Part shown: piece after piece, positions 15,790 to 23,626 of the stretch
Position numbering within the stretch: the stretch's first letter is position 1
Layout: every line of letters begins with the position of its first letter
Assembly: GCA_964452105.1 (NCBI GenBank)
Contig: CAYVLI010000006.1
Coordinates: 1-25,633 of the forward strand
Direction: 5' to 3'
From: CAYVLI01 sp964452105 [NCBI: uncultured Nitrospinota bacterium]
GTDB lineage: Bacteria > JAUXIQ01
Length of the DNA stretch: 25,633 nt
The notes under the pieces: model-generated
What the model was told of the DNA's origin: nothing
Database searches by the model: none
What the model saw: the letters and a program-made list of their open reading frames with translations, nothing else
Program-made: the position numbers and the translations under genes

Positions 15790-17139
15790 TTACTCTACCT
15801 GACTCCAGGATATCAGCTTCCCGATGAGGGGTCCGTTCGTTGGTGGTGATGTATTATCGTAGATAAGAGTAATATTTCCGGATAATGAATTAACACCGAT
15901 GGTACCGTTGGTTATTATAGGTCCATATATATCTTTATTACCCCCTCCTCCGAAATCTACGGAACCAACGGAATACATCCCTAATTGATCGAAAAGGCTT
16001 CCGATCGTTACGCTTCCCCTGAAGAAAAAGTCTGCATCCGAAACCAGACCGACCCCCTTGAGGTCGGATGAGCCGGTTATTATCGTACCCGTTTTAAGCG
16101 TAACAGTGCCCGCGGCCAGAACGACCGCCGCCCAGGCATCCGTAGTGTCAACCTCCACCGGTCCGTCGAAATAGAAGACACCGCCTGCGTTAGTATTGCT
16201 GCCGGTCTTCTTACAAATCGCATGTGATCCTGAAGCGGGGGAGGAAACGGTGTATGAGCCGCCGCTGTTGCATATCTCGACACAGTCGCTGCCTGCAGCC
16301 GGTACTCTCTCGCATGTTCCATCCAGAATAGGACTGTCCGCGGTGTCCCTGACTATGCTCGTAGCTATGGACCTATAGTAAGCTGTGGTGATGGCGGGTA
16401 TGTCAACCGGCGGCGCATTACCTGTGCCGGTGGAGCCGCCCCCTGTCAAGTTTACACTGCCCGCCATGGTTCCCGAAGCGGTCACGGCGCCTTCCGATTC
16501 GTCGGCATTGCCTATGCTGGTGAGGTTGCTGTTGGTATGAATAGACGGCGTGGATCCTGTAACGCTTATGCTCCCGTTCATCTTTATGTCACCGCTGGTG
16601 AGCAATGCGAACTCCGGGTCGTATGGCACCCTTTTGAACAATCCTTTGACGAATGCGTGTTTCCTTTCGTTCCCTGCGCCATCCTCTATCCATCCCTTGG
16701 AGACGAGGACCACCGCCCTGTCTCTATCGTTATCGTCGTCACTGAGGGTATCGTTTGAGCGACCGCTGACATAGGTAGTGTCATCGTTGTCGGCAAGCCA
16801 GACCTTGAATTTTTCCCCGGCCGAGATGTTAACGGTGTCTATCCATCTGTGCAGGTCATATTTAGTGCCACCTACAGATATGTCTTCTTCGGGGTACGCA
16901 GCCGTGAGTTCGCTATCGTTGAAACCGTCGCTTTCATCCAGTTTCAGCAAAGGAGCGCCCTGGCTGATTCCGGCATCGGCTATATGAAGCGCCTGGCGTT
17001 GCAGCCTCTCCTTGGTCACCTGCATATACTTATCCGCTGCAGAGTACATGCTTATAGTGCCGAAGGTGACCAACGAAGCTATTATCAGTATGGTAAGTAC
17101 AAGGGCGGAGCCTCTTTCTTCTTCTCTATCAAAGCACAT
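15790..17139 (-). CDS. pilX: PilX-like minor pilin / pilus assembly protein, unusually long
   Basis: 449 residues. The N-terminus RGSALVLTILIIASLVTFG is of the PilX_N type: a hydrophobic helix with no Glu at position 5. It is followed by LHIADAGISQG. This helix would insert into the pilus core. The rest is far larger than the 150-200 residues of classical PilX. It contains Gly/Ser/Thr-rich, beta-rich sequence (SGDIKMNGSISVTG, AGTVTLKTGTIITGSSDLKG, SGNITLIYDN) and a small Cys-containing insert (CERVPAAGSDCVEIC). The beta-rich part suggests a surface domain, perhaps a beta-solenoid. A TTG precedes the chosen ATG by one codon, and AGGA lies 8 bp upstream. It is the last gene of the pilV-pilW-pilX operon. 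Confidence 0.75.
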   Translation of the reverse strand: MCFDREEERGSALVLTILIIASLVTFGTISMYSAADKYMQVTKERLQRQALHIADAGISQGAPLLKLDESDGFNDSELTAAYPEEDISVGGTKYDLHRWIDTVNISAGEKFKVWLADNDDTTYVSGRSNDTLSDDDNDRDRAVVLVSKGWIEDGAGNERKHAFVKGLFKRVPYDPEFALLTSGDIKMNGSISVTGSTPSIHTNSNLTSIGNADESEGAVTASGTMAGSVNLTGGGSTGTGNAPPVDIPAITTAYYRSIATSIVRDTADSPILDGTCERVPAAGSDCVEICNSGGSYTVSSPASGSHAICKKTGSNTNAGGVFYFDGPVEVDTTDAWAAVVLAAGTVTLKTGTIITGSSDLKGVGLVSDADFFFRGSVTIGSLFDQLGMYSVGSVDFGGGGNKDIYGPIITNGTIGVNSLSGNITLIYDNTSPPTNGPLIGKLISWSQVE

Positions 17140-17216
17140 CAATTTATTCCTGATTACCCGCGTTATCTGATTCCTGGAGGTAGGCTGTTATACGTATCTA
17201 ATTATATAACGGGCAA

Positions 17217-17840
17217 TCACTCTTCGTACATCCCTAAATTTCTCGGCCTTACGCTGGCCTTAAAGGGCATTGACGATGTGATCCCCAGACTGGCCGTGGC
17301 GGAGGACAGCGCTTGCACCTCTAAGTAAATATCGATTCGCCTGATATCCTTGAGGTCGGTCGATGTTCCCACCGGGGTGCTTATTTCAGCGCCGCTACTG
17401 TTGTAATATCTGAATGAAAGCGTGGTTATGTTCAACTCATCATAGATGGTCCTGCCCGTCGGGAAAGAACTGTTGTATTGTAAAATCTTGTTGGTAGTGG
17501 AATTGTATTGGTAGGTTACGCTGGAGCTGTCACCTACGTAAAACTTTATCCTCTTACTTTCGGCCGTCTTTATATCCTGGTTGGAGCCGCTTCCCTTCCC
17601 CTTGTGCATGTATCCGGCCCGCCGCACGTCTTTGACCAGAGTATCCAGCAAATACATCGCCTGCTGTTGCTGCTTGAAATTGCGCTGGTTGGTTGCATCC
17701 ACTTTATGTTGAGACACGAAGAAGGTGAACATAGCCAAAAAAGCTATTCCCAGAATCGCCATGCCTACGAGCACTTCCGTGAGGGTAAAACCCTTCACCC
17801 TCTCTTCGCCATTTTCAGACACTACGTCCTCATGGCTCAT
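17217..17840 (-). CDS. pilW: PilW-like type IV minor prepilin
   Basis: 207 residues from the chosen start. The prepilin peptidase site is KG|FTLTEVLVGMAILGIAFLA, with Glu5 after the cleavage point, as in type IV pilins. QQQAMYLLDTLVKDVRRAGYM is typical of PilW. The open frame runs further upstream, but the ATG at 17840 overlaps the pilV stop in an ATGA arrangement, indicating coupled translation, and gives a sensible 17-residue leader. Role: minor pilin that primes or tips the pilus. It lies between pilV and pilX, with a 77-bp gap before pilX. Confidence 0.85.
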   Translation of the reverse strand: MSHEDVVSENGEERVKGFTLTEVLVGMAILGIAFLAMFTFFVSQHKVDATNQRNFKQQQQAMYLLDTLVKDVRRAGYMHKGKGSGSNQDIKTAESKRIKFYVGDSSSVTYQYNSTTNKILQYNSSFPTGRTIYDELNITTLSFRYYNSSGAEISTPVGTSTDLKDIRRIDIYLEVQALSSATASLGITSSMPFKASVRPRNLGMYEE

Positions 17841-18226
17841 TGAAACACCCATATTTTTGTGGATAACTGGAGTGAATTCCTGGAGACAAAGGTACCCTGC
17901 GAATTTTTCCACTTCACCTTTACGGTGACCAACTTGATGGTGCTTCCGCTGTCGGTCGTCAAAGATCTCTCGTAAATTGTATCATCCGGTGATGGGATAG
18001 AGATATCGCTGGCCATACCAGTCTGATTAACTGAATTAAAGGGCGTCATTCGCACCTTCTCCATGAGACTTTCCGCATAGTTGAGCGCCCTTGCGTATTT
18101 CTTAGCCTCTATGCGCTGTTTAATCACCGATATCTGCAACTGGGCCAAACCCAGAGCCACCACGGCGAAAATGGATAAGGCGATCATTATCTCTATGAGT
18201 GAAAAACCGTCTTCTTTCCTGCGCAA
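17837..18226 (-). CDS. pilV: PilV-like type IV minor prepilin
   Basis: 129 residues. The prepilin site is RRKEDG|FSLIEIMIALSIFAVVALGLAQLQ, with Glu5 present, followed by the PilV-like ARALNYAESLMEKVRMTPFN segment. The start is a TTG at 18226. An upstream in-frame TTG at 18244 runs straight into GGAGGAGG, which is itself an excellent ribosome site 8 bp before the TTG at 18226. The shorter form also gives the usual 7-residue leader. First gene of the minor pilin operon; its stop overlaps the pilW start by 4 bp. A fimT/gspH-type gene often found beside pilV is absent here. Confidence 0.83.
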   Translation of the reverse strand: MRRKEDGFSLIEIMIALSIFAVVALGLAQLQISVIKQRIEAKKYARALNYAESLMEKVRMTPFNSVNQTGMASDISIPSPDDTIYERSLTTDSGSTIKLVTVKVKWKNSQGTFVSRNSLQLSTKIWVFQ

Positions 18227-18303
18227 ACCTGTTTCCTCCTCCAATTTGCTCTATTTCGGGAAAAAGGGTTTGCCGTAGATGTTCCCATCCTCATGAAAAA
18301 ATT

Positions 18304-18332
18304 ACTATAATAAAATAATATTATCATTTAAA
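18304..18332 (-). promoter_or_regulatory. possible promoter for the pilV-pilW-pilX operon
   Basis: On the minus strand TTTAAA (18332-18327), a 17-bp spacer and TATAGT (18309-18304), in a strongly AT-rich patch about 80 bp before pilV. The -35 match is weak. I looked for a sigma54 GG-GC pair, common for pilins, and did not find a convincing one. Confidence 0.35.
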
Positions 18333-18557
18333 CGTGACTTACGCAACTTTTGCGCATCGATCGGTTGTCAGAACCATGTGGATTTTATGGTAAACGAGCC
18401 CATATATATAATCGCCCGCTGGGCGTAAACCTTAAGCAAATTGAAACGTAAACAAGCCCCTCTTAGCATTATTCAGGCCCCTTTCCGACGCATGAAATGG
18501 CGCCTATCTTTTCAGCCACCTGTGAGAGCAGCTCTGAAATATATTTCACCGGATCGG

Positions 18558-18586
18558 TTGACTTTACAAATTCTTATGGATATACT
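18558..18586 (+). promoter_or_regulatory. sigma70-type promoter for the exbB-cob operon
   Basis: TTGACT at 18558-18563, a spacer of exactly 17 bp, then TATACT at 18581-18586. Each hexamer has one difference from the consensus. The only gene run downstream is exbB through eamA, so it probably drives the cobalamin operon, leaving a leader of roughly 95 nt. Confidence 0.6.
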
Positions 18587-18687
18587 GGCTGCGTTTTTAT
18601 GGGTTAGTTCTCGTGCTGTTATGGCTATGTCTCGTTTCCCTCCCTTCCTTCGGTAGCGGGTTTCGGCTATAGTTCTCCTTAATTAAG

Positions 18688-19461
18688 ATGGTGTTCGGAG
18701 ATATGATCGTTAACAAAATATTCACAATATCCCGGCATATTATGATGAAAAGAATGCGCATTCCGTTCCTGATGTTTTTGATTCTGTCAATTACACCCCT
18801 ACAGGGCCTTGCTCTGGCAGCGACCTCCGCGGATAATGCGGCCGTAATAAAAGTAGTTAATCTTTTCAACCGGGGCGGACCCATTATGTACCCTCTCCTG
18901 GCCTGTTCAATAATAGCTCTGGCAATAGTGCTGGAGAGGCTGTTCAATTTGAGGAGGGAGAAGATAATACCCGGCTCCCTCTTGAAGCGTCTGCGCGAGC
19001 ACTGGAACCGCGGTGAGACCGAGATAGCCATTAGTGTCTGTGAAGGATACGATGTTCCCGTTTCCAGGGTTTTGAAGTCGGGGCTGAACAGGCGCGAACA
19101 GGGGTTGTCGGAAATGGAGAAGAGCATAGAAAGCGCCGGAGCCCACGAAGCCTCCCTCCTCTCCGCCAATATGAGGATTCTGGGGGCTGTGGCCAATCTG
19201 GCGCCCATGCTTGGCCTTCTGGGCACCGTCATAGGAATGATCAAAGCCTTCGATGTCATTTCGCAGCATGGTACAGGAAGTCCAGGCATGGTAGCCAGCG
19301 GCATCTCAGAAGCGCTCATCACAACGGCTGCCGGATTGGTTATTGGTATTCCATCACTGGCTTTCTACCATTTCCTTCGAGGACGCGTGGATAAATTCAT
19401 TTACGAAATGGAAGATGTGGCCATCGAACTGATGGAGAAGGTAATTACCTCAGGGGAATAA
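18688..19461 (+). CDS. exbB: ExbB/TolQ-family proton channel subunit
   Basis: 257 residues. A signal-like hydrophobic N-terminus (about 23-45, LALAATS) is followed by three membrane helices: IMYPLLACSIIALAIVLERLF, LGAVANLAPMLGLLGTVIGMI and ALITTAAGLVIGIPSLAFYHFL. The LAPMLGLLGTVIGMI and ALITTAAGLVIGIPS segments are diagnostic of the MotA/TolQ/ExbB family. With ExbD it forms the inner-membrane motor that uses proton flow to energise TonB-dependent outer-membrane uptake. The start is uncertain. ATG 18688 opens the frame, and Met at 18742 would give a conventional signal peptide; neither has a strong ribosome site. First gene after the promoter at 18558-18586. Confidence 0.85.
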   Translation: MVFGDMIVNKIFTISRHIMMKRMRIPFLMFLILSITPLQGLALAATSADNAAVIKVVNLFNRGGPIMYPLLACSIIALAIVLERLFNLRREKIIPGSLLKRLREHWNRGETEIAISVCEGYDVPVSRVLKSGLNRREQGLSEMEKSIESAGAHEASLLSANMRILGAVANLAPMLGLLGTVIGMIKAFDVISQHGTGSPGMVASGISEALITTAAGLVIGIPSLAFYHFLRGRVDKFIYEMEDVAIELMEKVITSGE

Positions 19462-19476
19462 TGAAAAGCTAACGGG

Positions 19477-19884
19477 ATGCATACCATGAAGTTCAGGCGC
19501 CATGAAGAAGAAAGTTTCGCCTTCGAGCTAACCCCGCTCATAGATGTCGTATTTCTTCTACTCATCTTTTTTATGGTTTCCACTGCCTTTATTGAATTCA
19601 CCAAAAAATTGAATATCGAGCTGCCCGAATCCAGGGCTTCTACGATGGAACAAGAGGTTAAGAGTCACCTTGTGGAGATAAATGCAAAAGGCCTTATCTT
19701 TCTCGACGGCACCCAGGTTACAATGGAACAGCTCGGGAAGAAGCTGGAGGCGCCCGAAGGAAAGCAGACCAGAAGGACTGTATTGATCAAGGCGGATAAA
19801 AAGGTGGATTATGGCCGAGTGGTAGGCGCCATGGGCGCCATCAAGGCGGTGGGCATAAAAGAAATAGGCATAGCAGTGAAATAA
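19477..19884 (+). CDS. exbD: ExbD/TolR-family biopolymer transport protein
   Basis: 135 residues. A short cytoplasmic N-terminus, one membrane helix with the proton-carrying Asp23 (LTPLIDVVFLLLIFFMVST), and a periplasmic domain beginning at the INIELP-like segment. This is the standard ExbD/TolR layout and length. It partners the ExbB just upstream, with a 15-bp gap. Met at 19477 or 19486 could be the start; neither has a clear ribosome site. There is no tonB or tolA nearby. Its place at the head of a corrinoid operon favours an ExbD role in corrinoid uptake over a TolR role in envelope integrity (inference). Confidence 0.87.
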   Translation: MHTMKFRRHEEESFAFELTPLIDVVFLLLIFFMVSTAFIEFTKKLNIELPESRASTMEQEVKSHLVEINAKGLIFLDGTQVTMEQLGKKLEAPEGKQTRRTVLIKADKKVDYGRVVGAMGAIKAVGIKEIGIAVK

Positions 19885-19933
19885 TGTATCAAGTAATACT
19901 TTAATAATAGTCTTATAATATATTGATATAAAG

Positions 19934-20461
19934 ATGGATAAATATGATTTAATTATGGTCACCGGCGGAGCGCGCAGCGGAAAAAGCGAGTTCGCCCTCG
20001 AAAAAGCAGCATCTTACACAGGAAATAAAGCCTACCTCGCTACAGCGGAAGCCCTGGATGATGAGATGCTGCAAAGGGTAACCCTGCACAGGAAAAGCAG
20101 AGGGCCTGACTGGGCGACCATAGAAGAGCCCATAAACATTTGCAATGCAGTCAAAGAAGCGCAGGGAAGCTACCAGGTGGTCCTGATGGACTGCTTGACC
20201 ATCTGGATATCAAACCTCCTCACCCGGATATCCCTTAACGAGGAGGAAGCCAGAGGGCGAATCGAAGAGTTTGTGGCCATGCTGCCTTCATTGAAGTGCA
20301 ACCTGGTGGTGGTAACCAATGAGGTGGGAATGGGTGTGGTTCCAGAGAACCCGCTGGCCCGTTTGTTCAGAGACCTGGCAGGCCTGGCTAATCAGAAGTT
20401 GAGAAAGGCCGCATCAGAGGCCTACTTCATGGTCTCAGGATTTCAGATGAAGCTGAAATAA
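19934..20461 (+). CDS. cobU: adenosylcobinamide kinase / adenosylcobinamide-phosphate guanylyltransferase CobU/CobP
   Basis: 175 residues, the usual length. It phosphorylates adenosylcobinamide and then attaches GMP, giving AdoCbi-GDP for nucleotide-loop assembly. Walker A GGARSGKS is at 11-18. His52 in VTLHRKSRGPDW is the probable guanylylated histidine. LMDCLTIWISNLL and the C-terminal TNEVGMGVVPENPLARLFRDLAG block are diagnostic of the family. It precedes cobT by 34 bp. The start has little ribosome-site signal (AAAG). A TATAAT sits at 19914-19919 but has no -35 partner, so I do not call a separate promoter. Confidence 0.93.
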   Translation: MDKYDLIMVTGGARSGKSEFALEKAASYTGNKAYLATAEALDDEMLQRVTLHRKSRGPDWATIEEPINICNAVKEAQGSYQVVLMDCLTIWISNLLTRISLNEEEARGRIEEFVAMLPSLKCNLVVVTNEVGMGVVPENPLARLFRDLAGLANQKLRKAASEAYFMVSGFQMKLK

Positions 20462-20495
20462 ACACCGCGTATAACCCCGATTCGAGGAATTGATC

Positions 20496-21551
20496 ATGAA
20501 GGCACTCGACAGAACCCTGATGCAAATCGAGGATATAGATTCAGACGTTTACGAGAAAATCCAGAAGAGGCTGGACAACCTGACCAAACCGGTGGGCAGC
20601 CTGGGCAGGTTGGAGGAACTTGCCAGGAAGTACGTAGCCGTTACAGGCCGGGAGAATCCGCAACTCGACAGAAAGGTCATATTCACCATGGCCGCGGACC
20701 ATGGCGTGGCGGAAGAAGGAGTCAGCGCTTATCCCAGCGAGGTAACCACACAGATGGTCTATAATTTCCTGAGCGGAGGAGCGGCTATCAACGTACTGGC
20801 TCGTTACGCAAACGCGGAAGTTATGGTGGTTGACATGGGCGTGGCTCATGAATTTGAGACAACCCCGGGGCTGATAGACCGTAAGATAGCCCACGGCACC
20901 AAAAACATTGCAAGGGGACCGGCCATGGACAGACAGCAGGCCCTCCAGGCGATTAAGACAGGCATAGAGCTGGTGGAACAGCAAGTAGAAAAAGGGCTTG
21001 ATATAATAGGCACGGGAGACATGGGCATCGCAAACACTACTCCAAGCAGCGCCCTCCTCTCCGTATTTACTGGCCGCCCCGCCGAAGAAGTGACCGGCAG
21101 GGGCACCGGAATAAACGACCAGACCCTGACCAGGAAAATAGAGAGCATAGAAAAAGCTATAAAAATCAATGCTCCCGATCCCGAAGACCCCATAGACGTT
21201 CTTGCAAAGGTGGGAGGATTCGAAATAGGCGGCATAGCCGGGTTGATTATAGGAGCAGCAGCCAACAGAATACCAGTGGTAGTGGACGGCTTCATATCCG
21301 GCGCAGGCGCGCTGGTGGCCTGCAAGCTCGAACCGAGGATCAGCCAATATTTAATCGCTTCTCACAACTCCGCAGAGATGGGGCACAGGCTACTTCTCGA
21401 GCATCTGGGCCTCGATCCTCTTCTAAACCTGGATCTCAGACTGGGAGAGGGAACGGGTGCGGCGCTGGCAATTCGATTGGTGGAAGCCTCCCTCAGAATA
21501 CTCACGGAAATGGCCACTTTCGGAGAAGCAGGGGTATCCGAAGCAGAATGA
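20496..21551 (+). CDS. cobT: nicotinate-nucleotide-dimethylbenzimidazole phosphoribosyltransferase CobT
   Basis: 351 residues, the normal length. It makes alpha-ribazole phosphate from dimethylbenzimidazole and nicotinate mononucleotide, the lower ligand of cobalamin. Family landmarks: LDNLTKPVGSLGRLEELA, FTMAADHGVAEEGVSAYPSEVT, GDMGIANTTPSSAL, and LRLGEGTGAALA, whose Glu is the catalytic base. A TTG lies two codons before the ATG. The ATG at 20496 is preferred because GAGGA sits 7 bp upstream. It is between cobU and cobS, whose products supply and use the same intermediates. Confidence 0.95.
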   Translation: MKALDRTLMQIEDIDSDVYEKIQKRLDNLTKPVGSLGRLEELARKYVAVTGRENPQLDRKVIFTMAADHGVAEEGVSAYPSEVTTQMVYNFLSGGAAINVLARYANAEVMVVDMGVAHEFETTPGLIDRKIAHGTKNIARGPAMDRQQALQAIKTGIELVEQQVEKGLDIIGTGDMGIANTTPSSALLSVFTGRPAEEVTGRGTGINDQTLTRKIESIEKAIKINAPDPEDPIDVLAKVGGFEIGGIAGLIIGAAANRIPVVVDGFISGAGALVACKLEPRISQYLIASHNSAEMGHRLLLEHLGLDPLLNLDLRLGEGTGAALAIRLVEASLRILTEMATFGEAGVSEAE

Positions 21552-21564
21552 TGCTTCTGCAGGG

Positions 21565-22377
21565 ATGCTACAGGCGGTGAGTAAATTGAACGACGAGCAG
21601 GCAAATATAGAAAAAGAGATGAATAGGCCCTGGCATTATTACCTCTTTGCGGCATTTCGCTTTCTTACCATACTCCCCTTCCCTTCGACGGCGAAGATGG
21701 AAGATAGCGACTTCGGAAAATCCATGGCCTTTTTCCCGGTGGTGGGTTTAGTGCAAGGATTGATTCTGCTGGCGGTTTATGCGGTCTTTTCACCGGTCCT
21801 TCGCGGCGCCGTAGTCGATATCCTGTTGTTGCTGGTTCTGGTTCTACTGGCAGGAGGTCTGCATATAGATGGGTTTTGTGACACGGTGGATGGATTGGCA
21901 GGCGGGCGAGACCGGGAGAATACCCTCCGCATAATGAAGGACAGCAGCGTGGGCTCATTTGCCGTGGCGGGCATTGCGCTTCTTTTCCTCCTGAAGTATG
22001 CGGGCCTATCTTCCCTCACTCCGGGCTACAAGGGTGGAGTAATCCTTTCCATGCCGGTTTTTTCACTCTGGTCGATGGTGCTTCTGGCTCGGCTGTACGA
22101 TTACGCCAGAGAAGAGGGAGGAACCGGCAAAGCTTTTGTGGATAACACAAGCAACCGGGAACTGGCCGCGGCAAGTATCATTACACTGATCTTTACCATC
22201 CTGGCCATGGGCATCAACGCCCTGTTGGTCTTTCTGCTCATAGGCCTGGTTACGCTTCTCTTCGGTGAGTACTCCAGGCACAGGTTAGGCGGGGTGACAG
22301 GTGATGTGCTGGGAGCCGCCAAGGAGGCCAACGACGCTCTGGTGCTGGTGTTCGCCCTTATCTTCATGCCAAAATAG
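21565..22377 (+). CDS. cobS: adenosylcobinamide-GDP ribazoletransferase CobS
   Basis: About 270 residues with several membrane helices. It joins AdoCbi-GDP and alpha-ribazole (phosphate) to finish cobalamin, in the inner membrane. Diagnostic motifs: FRFLTILPFP at the N-terminus, MAFFPVVGLVQGL, and HIDGFCDTVDGLAGG followed by LRIMKDSSVGSFA, the probable metal and substrate site. The open frame extends back into cobT to 21457, but that part is out-of-frame cobT sequence. Plausible starts are ATG 21565, GTG 21577, TTG 21586 and ATG 21619, the last two giving the most typical N-terminus. No ribosome site decides it. Confidence 0.9.
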   Translation: MLQAVSKLNDEQANIEKEMNRPWHYYLFAAFRFLTILPFPSTAKMEDSDFGKSMAFFPVVGLVQGLILLAVYAVFSPVLRGAVVDILLLLVLVLLAGGLHIDGFCDTVDGLAGGRDRENTLRIMKDSSVGSFAVAGIALLFLLKYAGLSSLTPGYKGGVILSMPVFSLWSMVLLARLYDYAREEGGTGKAFVDNTSNRELAAASIITLIFTILAMGINALLVFLLIGLVTLLFGEYSRHRLGGVTGDVLGAAKEANDALVLVFALIFMPK

Positions 22378-22397
22378 GCCGACAATACCCGCACGTT

Positions 22398-22598
22398 ATG
22401 CTAAAAAAGAAGTATAAATGCCCCATTTGCAAAAAACCTATTAGAAATGGAGATATGCCCTACTTTCCCTTCTGCTCGGAGAGGTGTAAGCTGGTGGACC
22501 TGGAGGCATGGCTGGGGGGAAGGTATTTCGTACCAGGCGAGCGAGTGGATGTCGATGGAGAACGGGAGAAGGGAATCGAAGAAAGCGAAAATGAATAA
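22398..22598 (+). CDS. yacG: YacG-like zinc protein (DNA gyrase inhibitor family)
   Basis: 66 residues. Four cysteines, Cys8-x2-Cys11 and Cys26-x3-Cys30, lie in KCPICKKP and FPFCSERCKLVDLEAWL, which matches the YacG family almost end to end. This is followed by a YFVPG motif and an acidic tail. Known for E. coli YacG: it binds GyrB and inhibits gyrase. Its function elsewhere is not well established. It starts 20 bp after cobS without a clear ribosome site and lies 48 bp before cobO. It has no obvious link to cobalamin. Confidence 0.85.
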   Translation: MLKKKYKCPICKKPIRNGDMPYFPFCSERCKLVDLEAWLGGRYFVPGERVDVDGEREKGIEESENE

Positions 22599-22646
22599 CA
22601 TCCCCTGATATGGAGTCGTTTTATATTTTTCAGGAGCAGAAAATTC

Positions 22647-23195
22647 GTGGATAAAAAAGAGAGGCCGAAAGGTCTGGTAATAATATTTACCGGGAACGGC
22701 AAGGGAAAGACCACCGCCGCCCTGGGGATGGCCCTACGGGCCGCGGGGCACGGGATGAAGAGCAGCGTGGTACAGTTCATCAAGAGCCCCTCCGCCGGTT
22801 ACGGGGAGATAAGAGGGGCGGGATTGCTGAGAGGGCTCGTTGAAATAGTCCCCATGGGCAAGGGCTTCATGAAGCTGGGGGAGGGCAAAGAAGCCGCTCC
22901 GGAAGACATTCAACTTGCTCGCGAGACCTTCAACGTGGCCAGGGAGAAGGTGCTCTCGCAAGAGTACGACATGGTCATCCTCGATGAGTTCACCTACATG
23001 GTCAAATATGGTCTTCTGCCACTGGAAGATATCCTATCCCTCGTCGATGAGAAGCCCGGCGAGCTTCACCTGGTGATAACCGGAAGGAACGCTCATCCAG
23101 GGCTACTGGAAAAAGCAGACCTGGTTACCGATATGCAGGTAGTGAAACATCCTCTCAAATCCGGCGTCAAGGCCCAGAAGGGTATAGAGTTTTAG
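22647..23195 (+). CDS. cobO: corrinoid adenosyltransferase CobO/BtuR (CobA type)
   Basis: 182 residues. It transfers adenosyl from ATP to the cobalt of reduced corrinoids. The P-loop is FTGNGKGKTTAALGMALRAAGHG, shown here by GNGKGKTT at 16-23. LDEFTYMVKYGLL and VITGRNAHPGLLEKADLVTDM are typical of the CobA/CobO/BtuR family, with HPLKSGVKAQKGIEF as the C-terminus. The start is GTG 22647, with CAGGAG 10 bp upstream. The N-terminus is shorter than in E. coli BtuR. It completes, with cobU, cobT and cobS, the late salvage route. Confidence 0.92.
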   Translation: MDKKERPKGLVIIFTGNGKGKTTAALGMALRAAGHGMKSSVVQFIKSPSAGYGEIRGAGLLRGLVEIVPMGKGFMKLGEGKEAAPEDIQLARETFNVAREKVLSQEYDMVILDEFTYMVKYGLLPLEDILSLVDEKPGELHLVITGRNAHPGLLEKADLVTDMQVVKHPLKSGVKAQKGIEF

Positions 23196-23255
23196 AAGTT
23201 GAAGCTCCGCCGCCGCCGATATATACTAAAACAAAAAGGAGAAAGGAGTTTTTAA

Positions 23256-23582
23256 ATGGCCGATAACATTATGGAAGTGACCGATGACAGTTTCGAGAAA
23301 GAAGTGGTAGGGTCCGACAGCCTCACCGTGGTGGATTTCTGGGCCGAATGGTGTGCTCCATGCAAGATGATCGCTCCCATCATAGAGGAGCTCGCCACTG
23401 AGTACTCCGGCAAGATAAAGTTCGGAAAACTGAATGTGGACGATAACAAACGCACCGCCATGAAATATAATATACGCGGCATTCCGACCCTTCTTGTCTT
23501 TAAGGGTGGCGATCTGGTTGACCAGATAATCGGCGTTAAGGGCAAGGAAGAACTGAAGAAGACCTTCGAAAAGAGCCTTTAG
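23256..23582 (+). CDS. trxA: thioredoxin
   Basis: 108 residues, the standard thioredoxin length and fold. The active site is Trp32-Cys33-Ala-Pro-Cys36-Lys, with alanine where most have glycine. The cis-proline is Pro77 in RGIPTLLVF. It has no signal peptide, so it is cytoplasmic and reduces disulfides using thioredoxin reductase. A strong ribosome site, AAAGGAG, precedes the ATG by about 8 bp, the best in this gene run and suggesting high expression. It lies 60 bp after cobO and may be read through or have its own promoter. Confidence 0.93.
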   Translation: MADNIMEVTDDSFEKEVVGSDSLTVVDFWAEWCAPCKMIAPIIEELATEYSGKIKFGKLNVDDNKRTAMKYNIRGIPTLLVFKGGDLVDQIIGVKGKEELKKTFEKSL

Positions 23583-23626
23583 TTTTTTCTTCTTTCCCCA
23601 GGACCACCCCTAAAAGGACGAGTTGG

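Larger units (their letters stand above)
18227..18687. other. divergent intergenic region between pilV and exbB
   Basis: About 460 bp with no credible gene. It carries an AT-rich minus-strand promoter candidate (18304-18332) and a better plus-strand promoter (18558-18586). It also holds a small stem, CGCAA-CTT-TTGCG, near 18342-18354 and a short GCCC-GCT-GGGC stem near 18413-18424. About 100 bp separates the plus promoter from the exbB frame. No cobalamin riboswitch core was recognised. Confidence 0.5.

Noticed and set aside
18338-18362. Sigma54-type pilin promoter on the minus strand
   Set aside because: TGCGCA-AAAG-TTGCG has the -12 GC but not the -24 GG, so it does not meet the consensus.
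18245-18687. Cobalamin riboswitch upstream of the cob operon
   Set aside because: A GCCACCTGTGAGAG stretch near 18517 is vaguely like the B12-box context, but the GCCACTG core and the upstream conserved segments are missing, and it lies before the promoter.
18597-19322. 241-residue minus-strand open frame opposite exbB
   Set aside because: It is the antisense shadow of exbB, whose family motifs are clear. The antisense product has no recognisable domain.
20541-21347. 268-residue minus-strand open frame opposite cobT
   Set aside because: Antisense to the well-conserved cobT; low-complexity product with no motif and no start signal.
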